From: Podospora comata
Taxonomy: Eukaryota > Ascomycota > Sordariomycetes > Sordariales > Podosporaceae
NCBI GenBank assembly: GCA_017354895.1
Contig: CP071498.1
Span: forward strand, 806,001 to 870,000
Direction: 5' to 3'
DNA length: 64,000 nucleotides
A program made the translations under genes and the position numbers. The notes under the pieces were generated by a model, which had not been told where the DNA came from, did no database searches, and saw only the letters and a program-made list of their open reading frames with translations. Within the stretch, counting starts at the first letter, position 1; every line of letters starts with the position of its first letter. Positions 28,688 through 39,600 of this stretch are shown in pieces.

Positions 28688-29430
28688 GAGTATGTAACGT
28701 TGGGATGGTTTGACAGGTTTGACAAGTTGACAGCTCGGGGGAACGTGCGTCTTTTTCTGGTTTGCCCTTTTCATCTGAAGCCACATGTGTTGTACCCCCA
28801 TCTTCTCTAACAGCCTCGGGAGGGGAGGGACATTCTCCCTCACGAAAAGTGAAAAAGACGGCCGATCCTCACTTTTGTGCTTGTGATTGGCGGGGTTCTC
28901 ACAACATAAGATACGCAGTAAAAAAATAACGAGAATTGTTGCGCCCCGCCAGAGGCCTGTGAGAGGGAAAAAAAAGCTTTTGGTCGCCGACGCCGCCTCG
29001 CCCGGCGCATGCCAGCCCATCCAAATGGGGAAGGCCATCGATGGGGAAGATCCCCCCCCCCCAAAACATCCCGGGGCCTTCCCATCTTCTTTTTTGCGAG
29101 CAAAAATAAATAAATAAGCAATTCCCGATCCCGCAGCTTGTGAATCAGCATGGGGCTTCGGGACTGATGACAAGTTGAGATGGATCTGGGGAAGGGGGGG
29201 GAACCGCAACGGCTCGCAAGATCCTGGTTCCATGTTATGGATTCGAAAGGGCGGGCCTCTTACTGGTCTGAGCACCACATTTACGTCGATGAAGCGGGCC
29301 TTGGCGCCCGGGATTTACAACATGGGTCCGAACGACGACATCGCATCGCAGGACGGTGAAAGTAAACATTCCAGCTATCAAAACAATTCCATCTTACCCT
29401 ACCCATCCAATCATTCCCAATCAAAGCAAA

Positions 29431-30165
29431 ATGCACATCCGAACCCTCCTCCTATCAGCCCTCCCACCCCTAGCCCTCGCCCACGGCAACCACGGCGGCG
29501 GCGGCGAAGGCGGCTCCCAAAAGCCAGCCGTAGACCCACACGCGAATTGGATGACGAGACACATGGCTGGTACGTCCCCCTTTTCAGATCACCAAATAAC
29601 CCCTTTTATCTCTCAGATGCTAACCAACATTTCCCCCCGCCCAGAGGAGCACCACATAACCTCCTTCGACCCCCCCTCCTTCTTCACCCTCCACGACTTC
29701 GACTCCTCCGGCCATCTCGACGCCCCCGAAATCCTCAAGCTCTACGGCCTCCTCGACCCCTCCAACGCCCACTACACCCCCGCCCAGCGCGACGCCTTTG
29801 CCCGCCAAATCCTCGACCTGATCGACACCAACCGTGACGACCTCATCTCCAAAGACGAGTTTTTGCATTACTTGCTGGTGGAGGGGAAGGAGCTGCCTGA
29901 TTTGGGCACGGGGCCGGGCCATCACGGGGATGATGAGTACGAGTATGAGATTCATCACTGGGAGAAGTACCATGATGAGAATACAAAGTTGGAGGATCTG
30001 ACGCATCCGGAGGATATTGAGCACTTTAAGAAGCATGAGGAGATGGAGCGGGAGGAGGAGGAGAGGGAGGAACGGGAGAAGAAGGCGAGGGAGCAGGGGG
30101 GGGAGGGGAAGGGGTGGGTGGTGGAGGAGAATATTCCGGGCAAGTTTAGGAGGGTGGATCTCTAG
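29431..30165 (+). CDS. SSP120: Secretory-pathway EF-hand protein, Ssp120-like
   Basis: A predicted 219-residue protein from two exons, 29431-29569 and 29645-30165, with a 75-nt intron. Residues 1-17 form a signal peptide (hydrophobic run ending ALA before HGNHGG). Two EF-hand loops follow, at 64-75 (DFDSSGHLDAPE) and 107-118 (DTNRDDLISKDE), each with the expected acidic ligands and a final Glu. The C-terminal third is very rich in Glu, Lys and Arg, likely a charged helix. I see no HDEL-type retention signal. This layout matches the fungal Ssp120 and nucleobindin-like family; yeast Ssp120 is a lumenal protein of the early secretory pathway that partners the cargo receptor Emp47. The join gives HMAEEHHITSFD, typical of the family. 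The ATG at 29431 is preferred because it starts the signal peptide. The gene is convergent with the TRM12-like gene, 265 bp away. Confidence 0.8.
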   Translation: MHIRTLLLSALPPLALAHGNHGGGGEGGSQKPAVDPHANWMTRHMAGTSPFSDHQITPFISQMLTNISPRPEEHHITSFDPPSFFTLHDFDSSGHLDAPEILKLYGLLDPSNAHYTPAQRDAFARQILDLIDTNRDDLISKDEFLHYLLVEGKELPDLGTGPGHHGDDEYEYEIHHWEKYHDENTKLEDLTHPEDIEHFKKHEEMEREEEEREEREKKAREQGGEGKGWVVEENIPGKFRRVDL

Positions 30166-30430
30166 GCGGTTTTTGACGCTGTGGAAACTAGGGTGGTGAA
30201 TCTACGGTAGGGCGAGGGGGAGGGATGGTGGGATTCTGGGGGTTTGTGAGGATGATTGGATGGTTCAATGTCCGGTCACGCTTCAGACACGAGTATGGAT
30301 ATGGCACGGCTTTAATGGTTTTTTTTTTCTTTTTTTCTTCTTCTTGAATTTCCCCCGGAATAGCAATGATTAGATGTGTACATAAATCTAGGGTTGGGTG
30401 GGGGGGAGGAAACTTGCTTGATCCTGTAGA

Positions 30431-31711
30431 CTAGTTTGTAATAGACGAAGAGACGTACACGTCAAAAACGACGTGCCAGACATCCGGGGCGTAAGTCTTG
30501 ACCATCTCGACGTGTTCAACATTGGCTTTGAGGGTGGCATCTTGGCTTTCAGAACACCAGCCGTCAAACAACCCCTGGATCTGGGCTTTTCGCGTCTCGA
30601 TATCCTTGACCCCGACATTCTCATGGAGATGAAGCCAGCCTCCTTCCTGTTTTGACGACGACAACGGTGCAGAAAACCCTTGCACTAGGATGTCGAACGA
30701 GTCCTTCCATACCGGCTCACTAGTGGGCAAGAAACCGCAGTTGACATGCCTCACTTTGGGCTTCTCCTCCTCGCCAAGCTCAGCTATACGACGGGCCGCA
30801 TGCCGGTTGTCTTCCTGAAAGACGATGATTTGTTCCTCAGCCCCCGCTATCAGCTCCTTTGTCGGTCTGCCCAGGTCTTCTGGGGTTGTGATGACCCTGA
30901 CGGTGAATTTGTTGGCCAGGGCACCTCTTCGGAGACCTTCGACGCTCCAGGGGTTGAGCTCCCAGCAGAGGACCTTCAATCCGAGGCGGGCGTAGGAGAA
31001 GACAAAGTAGCCGATTCCGGCGTAGAGGTCGATGGCGTAGCTGTTGTTGAGGGTGGCGGGGGGGAGGTAGCGGTGGGGGTGGAGGGGGGGGGAGCCGAGG
31101 GGGATGGTGGAGTGGAAGGATAGAAGGCGGGCTTTTTCCTTGATGTTGCCGCGGGAGAACATTGTGTGTAAGGGGGCCCAGGTTTGGGTGAGGGAGTTTT
31201 GTTTTGTTGAGACCCAGAGGCTGGAGGGGAAGGAGGGGGAGGTGGGGGAGCCGAAGGAGCCATGGAGGGGGTGGAGGCCGGTGGGGGAGCGGAGGATGTT
31301 TTCTTCTTGTTGATCGGATTGGAAAAGGGGGATGCCTTCGTTTATGGCGAGGTGGGTGAGGGGTGCTTTTGGTGGGGAGAGTTGATCGAGGATGGATGTC
31401 CATAGGTCTTCTTTTTGGGAGGTGGAGAGAGAGGTAAGGAGGGAGGGCCAGGGTTCGCAGGTGAAGCTGCCGCTTGGGAGGAGGACCATGGGTTCGTAAA
31501 CTACCCAACGTTTTGGAGCCGAGCCTACAAGATTCTGCTGAACTTCTTCGAGTGTTGAGGCCCGTGTGTTTTGCTTGAGCAAATCCAGGAGAGTTGATGG
31601 TAGTGAGTTGAGCCAGGGCGTGATGGCCAGTGAGATGGGACTCTCCTTCTTTTTGGGTGGCCGGTCCACGGCTTGCGCCTTTAGATGTTGAGTTATCACT
31701 GTGTCTGTCAT
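30431..31711 (-). CDS. TRM12: tRNA wybutosine-synthesis enzyme Trm12/TYW2
   Basis: An intronless 426-residue protein. It belongs to the TRM5/TYW2 class of SAM-binding enzymes. TYW2 moves the 3-amino-3-carboxypropyl group of SAM to C7 of the tricyclic base at position 37 of tRNA-Phe, a middle step of wybutosine synthesis. Visible support: the glycine loop DLYAGIGYF near residues 225-233, the ELNPWSVEGLRRGA motif near 249-262 (the ELNP form typical of TYW2), and the upstream WAPLHTMFSRGNIKEKARLL segment. The length is close to yeast Trm12 (462). The start at 31711 is the first ATG of the frame and is preceded by a purine-rich context. It faces the SSP120-like gene tail to tail. The G-rich coding-complement stretch near 31070-31110 encodes a low-complexity Pro/Ser/His linker. 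Confidence 0.9.
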   Translation of the reverse strand: MTDTVITQHLKAQAVDRPPKKKESPISLAITPWLNSLPSTLLDLLKQNTRASTLEEVQQNLVGSAPKRWVVYEPMVLLPSGSFTCEPWPSLLTSLSTSQKEDLWTSILDQLSPPKAPLTHLAINEGIPLFQSDQQEENILRSPTGLHPLHGSFGSPTSPSFPSSLWVSTKQNSLTQTWAPLHTMFSRGNIKEKARLLSFHSTIPLGSPPLHPHRYLPPATLNNSYAIDLYAGIGYFVFSYARLGLKVLCWELNPWSVEGLRRGALANKFTVRVITTPEDLGRPTKELIAGAEEQIIVFQEDNRHAARRIAELGEEEKPKVRHVNCGFLPTSEPVWKDSFDILVQGFSAPLSSSKQEGGWLHLHENVGVKDIETRKAQIQGLFDGWCSESQDATLKANVEHVEMVKTYAPDVWHVVFDVYVSSSITN

Positions 31712-32077
31712 CTTGAGCTATCCTAGGCCTCAATTATCTGATCAAAGGTTGAAAGGTGACAGAAAGTATGAATTGTGAGCTTGTAAGTCGCAAACACAAG
31801 TTCTTATAAGACCTGCTTTTGTGCGCTCGGACCCACTGTTAGGTGATGCCAAGTTTTGTGAGGAAAAAACAGTTGGCTTGAGTCGCTGCCTTAACATTGA
31901 CGGTGCAAGGCTTGATCCGCTTAGAGTTTTACGTATAATTGCCTGAGAATTAGATTAGAAAGAAAAGACAAGGACTTTGCACACTGATGAGCCTGTTATC
32001 ATTGAGCCATCTCGGTTGCTGGCAGCAAAGCTGGCCTTGAGAATCATTTCCCAGCAACTCCTACATCAATCCCGTAA
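31712..32077. other. Intergenic region between TRM12 and the tRNA gene
   Basis: About 370 bp that should hold the minus-strand promoter of the TRM12-like gene and the upstream flank of the tRNA gene. I see no distinct motif. Confidence 0.5.
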
Positions 32078-32170
32078 GCCCGATTAGCTCAGCTGGTTAG
32101 AGCGTCGTACTAATACTGGAAACAGTACTCAGTAATGCGAAGGTCAACAGTTCAATCCTGTTATTGGGCA
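32078..32170 (+). tRNA. tRNA-Ile (anticodon AAU) with intron
   Basis: A full cloverleaf can be drawn by eye. The acceptor stem GCCCGAT pairs with ATTGGGC, with discriminator A at 32170. The D arm is GCTC/GAGC, the anticodon stem TCGTA/TGCGA, and the T arm AACAG/CTGTT with loop TTCAATC. The anticodon AAT is at 32112-32114, where A34 is normally changed to inosine. A 19-nt intron (32116-32134) sits at the canonical place, after base 37; its start contains the small hairpin ACTGGAAACAGT. The mature length is 74 nt before CCA. A run of six T at 32179-32184 fits a Pol III terminator. Confidence 0.9.
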
Positions 32171-32178
32171 ACACTCAA

Positions 32179-32184
32179 TTTTTT
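32179..32184 (+). terminator. Pol III T-run terminator of tRNA-Ile
   Basis: Six consecutive T begin nine bases after the discriminator base of the tRNA, the usual position and form for RNA polymerase III termination. Confidence 0.75.
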
Positions 32185-32598
32185 GGCTTCGAATGAACAT
32201 GTTGTCCTTTCCGCTTTTGCAATCCGCTTGTACTTTTTTGTTTGTTTTGCTGACCCTTTATGCTTGTGCACCAACTTCCAGCTCGCCAAAGCTGCTCAAG
32301 CTAGGTAGAGGCCCCATTTTTAGGGATGCTTTAGTGATTCCATGATGATTACTATGAGCAAGCGTCCAGTCCTAGACAGCATCCATCATGAGTGCACAGG
32401 ACCGCGTCTCTCTCGGTAAGACCGTGAGATCCGACGCAACTTGGTGCTGTGAGTAGTTAAGAGCCTCAGAGCGATCACCTACCGCCGTGAAACCGGGTTC
32501 GTCGCCGCTGTTTTAAAATCATGTAGTGTATTTTGAAGTCTTTTGGTTGTTGTGACATATCTACAGCCCTACCATGCTTTGACCGGGTGTCGAAGTCC
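32185..32598. other. Intergenic region, 3' flank of USO1
   Basis: About 410 bp between the tRNA terminator and the stop codon of the USO1-like gene. It should contain the 3' untranslated end of that minus-strand gene. I looked for box C/D snoRNA motifs and did not find a convincing pair. Confidence 0.5.
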
Positions 32599-35500
32599 TT
32601 ACTTCTTCTTGCCCTTCTCCTCCTCCTCTTCCTCCTCGTCTTCATCCTCATCATCGTCATCGTCATCCTCCTCATCCTCCTCTTCATCATCATCGTCCTC
32701 ATCATCCGATATCGTCTCACCCAGAGCCTTGAGCCGTTCCTACAAAGGCAAATTAGTAACCCCCCCTCATATTCCTCAATCAGCCAAACAAACTCACCTT
32801 GTACTTATTAACCTTCTCCTCCAAATCCCCAAAAACCATCAACAAATCATCTAGCTCCCCCTGCGCCGCCTTCCTCTCTTTTTCCTTCTCCTCCACCAAC
32901 CCCCTAGCCTTCTTCAACTCCTTGTCCTTTTCCTCCCTCTCCTTCTTCCCCCCCTCCTCCACCTCCCTAACCCTCCTTTCCGCCTTTTCCCTCATCTCCC
33001 CCTCCTTCTTCAACCTCCCCTCCAGCTCCCCAACTTTCTTCCCCCCCTCCGCCTGCGCCTTCATCAAATCAACCTCAAGCCTACTGATCGTAGCCTTCAA
33101 ATCAGCCTGCTCCCCCTCCAACCTCCTCTTAACCCTCTCCGCCTCCTGCTCAGCCGATTTCCTCCCCGCCTCCAACTCCCGCCTGATCCGCTCAGTCTCC
33201 TCCTGCGAAGCCTTGCTAGCAGCAGCGAGCTGACGCTGTAGGTTCTCTTCCGTAGCTTCATGCTCAGCCAATACCCTGCGTATCTCATCCCCATGAGTAC
33301 GCTGAAGAGCATTATTCGCCGCCTTGAGCCGCGAAATCTCCGCCGAGGCTTGCTGGGCGCTCCCCTGCGCGGCCGCGAGTTGCTGTCGTAGGGTGGTAAG
33401 TTGCGTCTCGGCTGTGGCGATGGTCTTGTCTTTAACTGCCAACTGCGTGCGGAGGGTGTTGGCTGTTTCAGTTGCCCGAGCGAGATCAGCTCTGGCGCGC
33501 TGGTGCTCGGATTGTTCAGCTGTGAGTTGTTTCATGACGTTTGCTGTTTGGGCCTCCGCCGCCTGAATAGCACGGTCTTTCGTTGTCAACTGAGCCCGCA
33601 AGGCAGTCAGCGTCTCATTCGTACGGGCGAGGTCGGTTGACTGAAGTGTTTTGGTTTGGGCGTGGGCGGCCTGTTCCTGGGATAGTTGCTTCGATAACGC
33701 CTCCCTGTCGGCAAGAAGATCTCGGAGCTCTGTTTCTTTTTGGGCGATCTCCTCTCGGAGCTCATCGACAAGTTTTCTCGAAACCCCTTCTTCAACCCCG
33801 TTGATGACAACCGAAACCTCTGCGTCTGGCTCACGGTCGATAGCGCGGAGGATCCGGCTGTAGTTATCCTTGAAGAACTCGACAAAAGCGTCGTCAAAGA
33901 AAACATCCGGTAGCTTCTGGTCCAAGCCAGGCTCTAGTTTTTGCGGCAAGACTTCGTAGTCGCGCATCAAGGGGTGGGAGCGAAGTTTGGACAGTTTGTC
34001 GACATATCGATCACGGCCCATGCGTGTCATGATCATCTCCCGCACTGTGGCTCGTGGTACTGGTGAGTCCTTGGTGGAAAACTCGTAGATGACACCGGCA
34101 AGCATCGCGCTGAGACCTTGCACAGTGACATCGCCGTGTGGGTTTTCGATGGCTGCTTGAATGAGCCCCTGGAGGTTGGTGAACTCGTCCAGGAAGTCGT
34201 TGACGCCCGGAAGATCCTCGAATAACCAGCACAAGAGCAGCATGAGATAGCCAACAATGACCCGAGGGTCTTCAGACTTGGCAACACAGCTGAGCAGATG
34301 CGCCGCAATAGTCTGGATGCTCGTCACAACCTCTTCTCCATTGGCTTCGTCACCTTCCGTCACGCCCCTGGCCAGTGACTTGGCCTCCGGGTTGTTGCGG
34401 AGGAGGTGCAGCATCAACACCGCAGCGAACCAGTATTTGTAGGGGTCTCCAGTAAGAGACTCAGTTGTTGGCTGAAGCAATATGGTCAGGACATTGGTGA
34501 GTTGGTCTGCGTTAGCCTGGTGTGCCCGGATCGCATGATCAAGGAAATGCATGCGAACTTGAGCATGCTCGTAGAAGTAGGCTTTGAGGCAGACACAGCC
34601 GGCCAACCGTAGATCAAAGGCCTGTAGTGAGTTTACAGCAAGAACAAGATCAAGAAGACCGTCGATAACATAGACTCTTGGAATTCCGCCGTTTGCCTGA
34701 GGTCCTTGCCCGTTGGCTGCTGCTAGATCAGCTAATGGTGATGGTACCTGAATGCCGGCAAATACTTCCTGTGCTGGTGCGTGTCCTCTGATCATGTCGG
34801 CGCATGCTAGTAGAGCTTCAGACTTGATCGATATCTCGGCAACCGGCGAGAAGGCAATTTGGAGGGTTTCCACAAGAATTGGATCTCCCCTGGCACGGCT
34901 GGTGCGCCCACCGCGACCTCGCTCTGGCTGCAAAAGGTCACCCAGAAAGGCCTCTTGGTTTTGGGGCGTCCCCGAGGCCCCAGGGACAAGGAACAACCGG
35001 ATAACAGCAAGAAGAGCAAAAACACTCCTGTTTCGCAGCTCCTCAATCCTTGGCGGGAGCTCCTCCAACTCCTGTGGCCCTCCATATGCGTCTTTCAATA
35101 GACGGCTGACTTCTGCCAGGTAACCCATATCCCTGAACATGGCCTGATTTGTTGGGTTAAGCCGAAGCAAGTTGGCCATCAAGATCAGACAGTTGACTAC
35201 CACTTCTGCCCCACCAGCAAGACCGCCTTCTGTCCTGACGATGCCAAATACCCTCCCAAAGACGTTTTCAAAAGCCACGAGGCCTTGAATAACCGTGGAT
35301 ATTGGTGTGAGATCCGTGAGCAGGCCAACCGCAGCGTCCCGGATAGGCTCCCTTTGCTCGTCCAAGGCGGCTACAATCCGGGCAATGCCATCCTCGGCAT
35401 TCACTATGCACTCCTCGGTCCTCTCTGGGCGTGCTGACAGGACGGCTGCAAGTAGTTGTAACGAATACAACCTCGAGTAAAAGTCGAGTCTCTCCCTGTC

Positions 35501-35860
35501 CAAAAATCCCAGCAGTAACCCAATGTTCTCATGGCGCATGGTAAACTCATCTGCCACCCACATGGCAATCTCTGGTGAGGCCTCGGGGCTGTCCGGGTCC
35601 GGCTCGAAGAGATACAGCAACGTCTCGAGCACCACCTTGACTGTGTCGACATCCTCCCCATCCCGATCCAGACTTCCTATCAGACTTCGTAGAGCACCGG
35701 ATGCTACCGAGGCGGGGTATTGTTTGGCAAAGCTACGCAGACCAAGGATGGCGGCGCGGCGGTCCTCGAGGAGTGTTGCTGTGCTGAGGCGGCCGCTGAG
35801 GATGGGGATGGTCTCGCTCACCGACTGCTTGGCCGGGGCGGTGGTCAACGTCGACAGCAT
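32599..35860 (-). CDS. USO1: Vesicle tethering factor Uso1/p115
   Basis: A predicted 1,067-residue peripheral membrane protein. Exons are 35860-32798 and 32739-32599 with a 58-nt intron (32740-32797) that has a TTACTAAT branch site. Residues 1 to about 660 form the armadillo-fold head of p115/Uso1, with the conserved block running from LLCWLFEDLPGVNDFL to DVFFDDAFVEFFKDNYSRIL. From about 680 to 1,020 it is a long coiled coil, rich in Gln, Ala, Glu and Lys, that makes parallel dimers. The last exon supplies a strongly acidic tail (Asp/Glu runs) ending KGKKK, as in p115. The protein tethers ER-derived COPII vesicles to the cis-Golgi with the Rab Ypt1 and promotes SNARE pairing. The coiled coil is much shorter than in yeast Uso1 (1,790), which is normal for filamentous fungi. 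It is divergent from RAT1. Confidence 0.93.
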
Positions 35861-36649
35861 GGTTATGGTGTTTTCTATGGGTGTCGGGGGAGGAAAGGTT
35901 GTGGCCTGTTAGCTGCCATGGAGGCTCGTATCTCGAATTCGAACTTGGCTGTCTGCTTCGGAAGACGTGTCTCGGTCTGCTAGAGGGCTGGAATCGAGGG
36001 GCGGCACTGGACGAGACAGGCTGGCAGCTGGTCTTCAAAACAAACTGAAAGTGGAAATATCGTCGTCAAGTCTGGTATAGAGCTTCGTCATGGGATAGTG
36101 CTCAAGTTCAAGGCTCAAGGCCTGGTGAAGGGACAGGTGTACCTAATAGCCGGCGGGGAGCTTGGGCTAGGGGACCCTTCTGTGCTGCAGCGGCAACTGG
36201 CTTGATGACAGCTGCGGCGTGGGATGTCCACCGCCAAGCTCAAAATAAAGTGGGCCTGCAACGCAAAAGGTCTGGGCCAATGCAGATACAGTGCGCGCCT
36301 CACTGTAGCTTTCCAGTTATCTGGCTGCGGCTTACAGTGTAAACAACCTCAATCAGCTAGACGCACACTGTACTTGGCCATCCCTCAATTTTCTGCAACC
36401 ACAGCGACAAGGCCAAAAAGGTACACGGCCTTCTTTCTCTACTCTTCACCATTCAAATCCTACAACAACGACGGGGATTTGACCCATCAACCACGACTTT
36501 TCCACACACAGCTGGAAGTCGCCAATCAACCCCCGACAAGGCGATTGACACGCGACGCTGATGCAATTAGGTGCGCTTGTCCCTGAATCGCAACAAGCAA
36601 ACTGCCTAGCCTGTCCGGGCTGAAATTTGTACTTGAACATTGCGTCAAG
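35861..36649. promoter_or_regulatory. Divergent promoter region USO1/RAT1
   Basis: A 789-bp gap separates the start codons of USO1 (minus) and RAT1 (plus), so both promoters must lie here or overlap. I see no clear TATA box for either gene, which is usual for housekeeping genes. Chance frames occur in it but none has a recognisable product. Confidence 0.6.
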
Positions 36650-39600
36650 ATGGGTATTCCCGCCGCCTTCAGGTGGCTTTCCACCAAATATCCCAAGATC
36701 ATCTCCCCGGTGATCGAGGACACCCCGATTACCATGGACGATGGTGCCGTCATCCCGGTTGACACCACCAAGCCGAACCCGAATGGCGAGGAGTTTGACA
36801 ACTTGTACCTCGACATGAACGGTATCGTCCATCCCTGCTCTCACCCCGAGGACAGGCCCGCGCCCAAGGATGAGGAGGAGATGATGGTCGAAATCTTCAA
36901 GTACACGGACCGTGTTGTGAACATGGTGCGGCCGCGCAAGCTTTTGATGATCGCTGTCGGTATGTCGAACCCTTCCCTTGATTATCAGAGGTAAAAGCTA
37001 ACTCGATCAGATGGTGTCGCTCCCAGAGCCAAGATGAACCAGCAGCGATCCCGTCGTTTCCGCGCCGCCCGAGATGCCAAAGAGAAAGAGGAGGACAAGG
37101 AGAAGCTGCTCAAGATGCTCCAGAAAGACAAGAAGAGCACCGTGCAGGTCCAGCCCGTCGAGGAGGTTGTTCAAAAGGCATTCGATTCCAATTCAATTAC
37201 TCCTGGCACACCTTTCATGGACATCCTCGCAGCTTCTTTGCGTTACTGGTGCTCGTATAAGCTTAACACAGATCCTGCGTGGGCCAAAATCAAGGTCATC
37301 ATCTCGGATGCCACCATTCCTGGCGAGGGTGAGCATAAGATCATGGAGTATGTTCGATCGCAGCGCAACTCACCAGGCCACGACCCCAATACTCGCCATG
37401 TCATCTATGGCCTTGATGCTGATTTGATCATGTTGGGTCTTGCCACTCATGAGCCTCATTTCCGCGTTCTCCGTGAAGATGTTTTTGCCCAGGACGCCAG
37501 ACCTAGATTATGCAAGCTCTGCGGCCAAAAGGGACATGATGCCGCGAACTGCCGGGGAGAGGCCAAGGAAAAGGAGGGCGAATTTGGCGAAAAGGACAGG
37601 GCTGCCCCTCTGAAGCCTTTTATTTGGCTCCACGTCAACATTTTCCGCGAATAGTACGTCAACAGGCCGTGATATGTCTTCAAACAAGTCTGAACCGATA
37701 TACTGACACACGTTCAACAGCCTCGCGGTGGAACTCAACGTTCCCGGCCTTCCGTTTGCTTTTGACCTCGAGCGCGCTATTGACGGTGAGTAGTACCCCG
37801 GAAAACATACTATCCAGGATCCCACCCTTTGCTGACCAAATGACCAGACTGGGTGTTCATGTGCTTCTTCGTCGGAAACGATTTCCTCCCTCACCTGCCT
37901 GCTTTGGAAATCCGAGAGAATGGTATCGATACGCTCGTCGCCATTTGGAAGGACAACCTACCTTCTATGGGCGGTTACTTGACCAAAGATGGTCATGTCG
38001 ACCTTGAGCGGGCCCAGCTTATCATGGCTGGCCTTGCCAAGCAAGAAGATGCCATTTTCCGGAGAAGAAAAGAGACCGAAGACCGGAGAGAGGCTGGTTT
38101 CAAGAGGCGGAAGCTTCAGCAAGAAAAGCAGCAGCAACGTAATGGCCAGGGGCAGCAGGACTCGCCATCATACCGCAAGCGGGGGCAACCGCCGCCGGAG
38201 ACCTTTGCTGCAGCGAGCATGAACTTGATATCTGTGTCTAATATTCAGAAGCCGGCTGCGCATAGCATCACGCATGATATGGTGGTGAACCGCCAGGCGG
38301 TTGATCAGGCCAATGTGGCCAACAAGAGCGCTGCCAGTGTCCTCAAGAGCCAGATACAGAGCCTTATGAACAAGCCCAAGGAAGAGGCCCCAGCCCCCGC
38401 CGCCGAGGAAGCCAAGGAGCCCGTTGCGGAAGAGGCTCAACCAAAGTCGCCCCCGTCTGCTCTCGGCAAGCGCAAGGCCGAGCTCATCACCGAAGCTGAT
38501 GCCAACAGTCCCGCTGCGAGCTCGGGTGCTGAGACTCCAGCCTCGGGCGAAGAGGAAGCCGTCGACACGGTCAGGCTCTGGGAAGAGGGCTACGCCGACC
38601 GGTACTATGAGCAAAAGTTCAAGGTCGACCCCAAGGACATTGAGTTCAGGCACAAGGTTGCGCGCGCCTATGTGGAGGGTCTCGCCTGGGTGCTGATGTA
38701 CTACTTCCAGGGCTGCCCGTCTTGGGAATGGTTCTACCCTTACCATTACGCGCCCTTTGCGGCGGATTTTGTCGACCTGGGCAAGATGACGATCAACTTC
38801 GACAAGGGGAGGATATCCCGTCCGTTTGAGCAGCTGATGAGTGTGCTTCCTGCCGCGTCGAGACATGCCATCCCTGAGGTCTTTCATGATCTCATGACCA
38901 ATGAGGATAGCGAGATTATCGACTTTTACCCGGAGGAGTTTGACATCGATTTGAACGGGAAGAAGATGTCGTGGCAGGGGATTGCGTTGTTGCCGTTTAT
39001 TGAGATGCCGCGGTTGCTGAAGGCGATGGAGCCGAAGCAGAAGCTGCTGAGTGAGGAGGATAGGGCGAGGAATGAGCCCGGGAAGGAGGTGTTGATTATT
39101 TCGGACGCGCACCCGGTTTACGATGATATTACGCAGAAGTTTTACAGCAAGAAGCCGGTGGGGGATAAGGTGGAGATTGATAGTGCGTTGAGCGAGGGGT
39201 TGTCGGGGAAGATTGAGAAGATTGAGGGGTATGTGCCTCATGGGGAGCTGAGGTATCCTTTGGAAAGACATACGTTTCCGGATGTGGACTTTGATCGGAC
39301 GTTGAGGTATGTTGTTTTATCGATTGATATATGTGTGTGGCCATGGCTGACAGTGTGTTTTTAGTGTTCACTATGAACTCCCCTCCAGCTCTCACATCCA
39401 CAAATCGATACTCCTCCGCGGCGTGAAGCTACCTCCTCCCGTTCTCGACAGGAGCGACATTGAGATTCTCAAGGGCAAGGGCCGCAACTCTGGACGGGGC
39501 TATGGTGGTGTGCCCTTTCATGGAAACGGTGGTGGCGGCAGAGGCGGGCGTATCAACTATGGTCCTGGAGGTAACAACCGTGGCGGCGGTGGTGGTGGGT

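Larger units (their letters stand above)
25251..29430. other. Intergenic region with simple repeats
   Basis: About 4.2 kb between the C2H2 gene and the EF-hand gene, both on the plus strand. The first part is T/G-rich and probably holds the 3' untranslated end of the C2H2 gene. It carries TTTC (about 25363-25386) and CAT (25635-25656) microsatellites. Further right are an 18-nt T run (28374-28391) and a GA array (28652-28686). Frames here, such as 28053-28784 on the minus strand, run through these simple repeats and show no domain, so I call no gene. Confidence 0.6.

Noticed and set aside
28053-28784. 243-codon minus-strand frame
   Set aside because: It runs through the GA array and the long T run, giving Ser-Leu and Lys repeats, and has no recognisable domain; typical of a chance frame.
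30837-31733. 298-codon minus-strand frame overlapping TRM12
   Set aside because: A frame-shifted shadow of the TRM12-like gene, rich in Pro, Arg and His; the overlapping frame has clear TYW2 motifs.
32330-32420. TGATGAT-like box suggesting a box C/D snoRNA after the tRNA
   Set aside because: No matching D box or terminal stem at a sensible distance.
38168-39271. 367-codon minus-strand frame
   Set aside because: Antisense shadow of RAT1 exon 4, Arg/Leu/His-rich without domain; the RAT1 exons are firmly supported.
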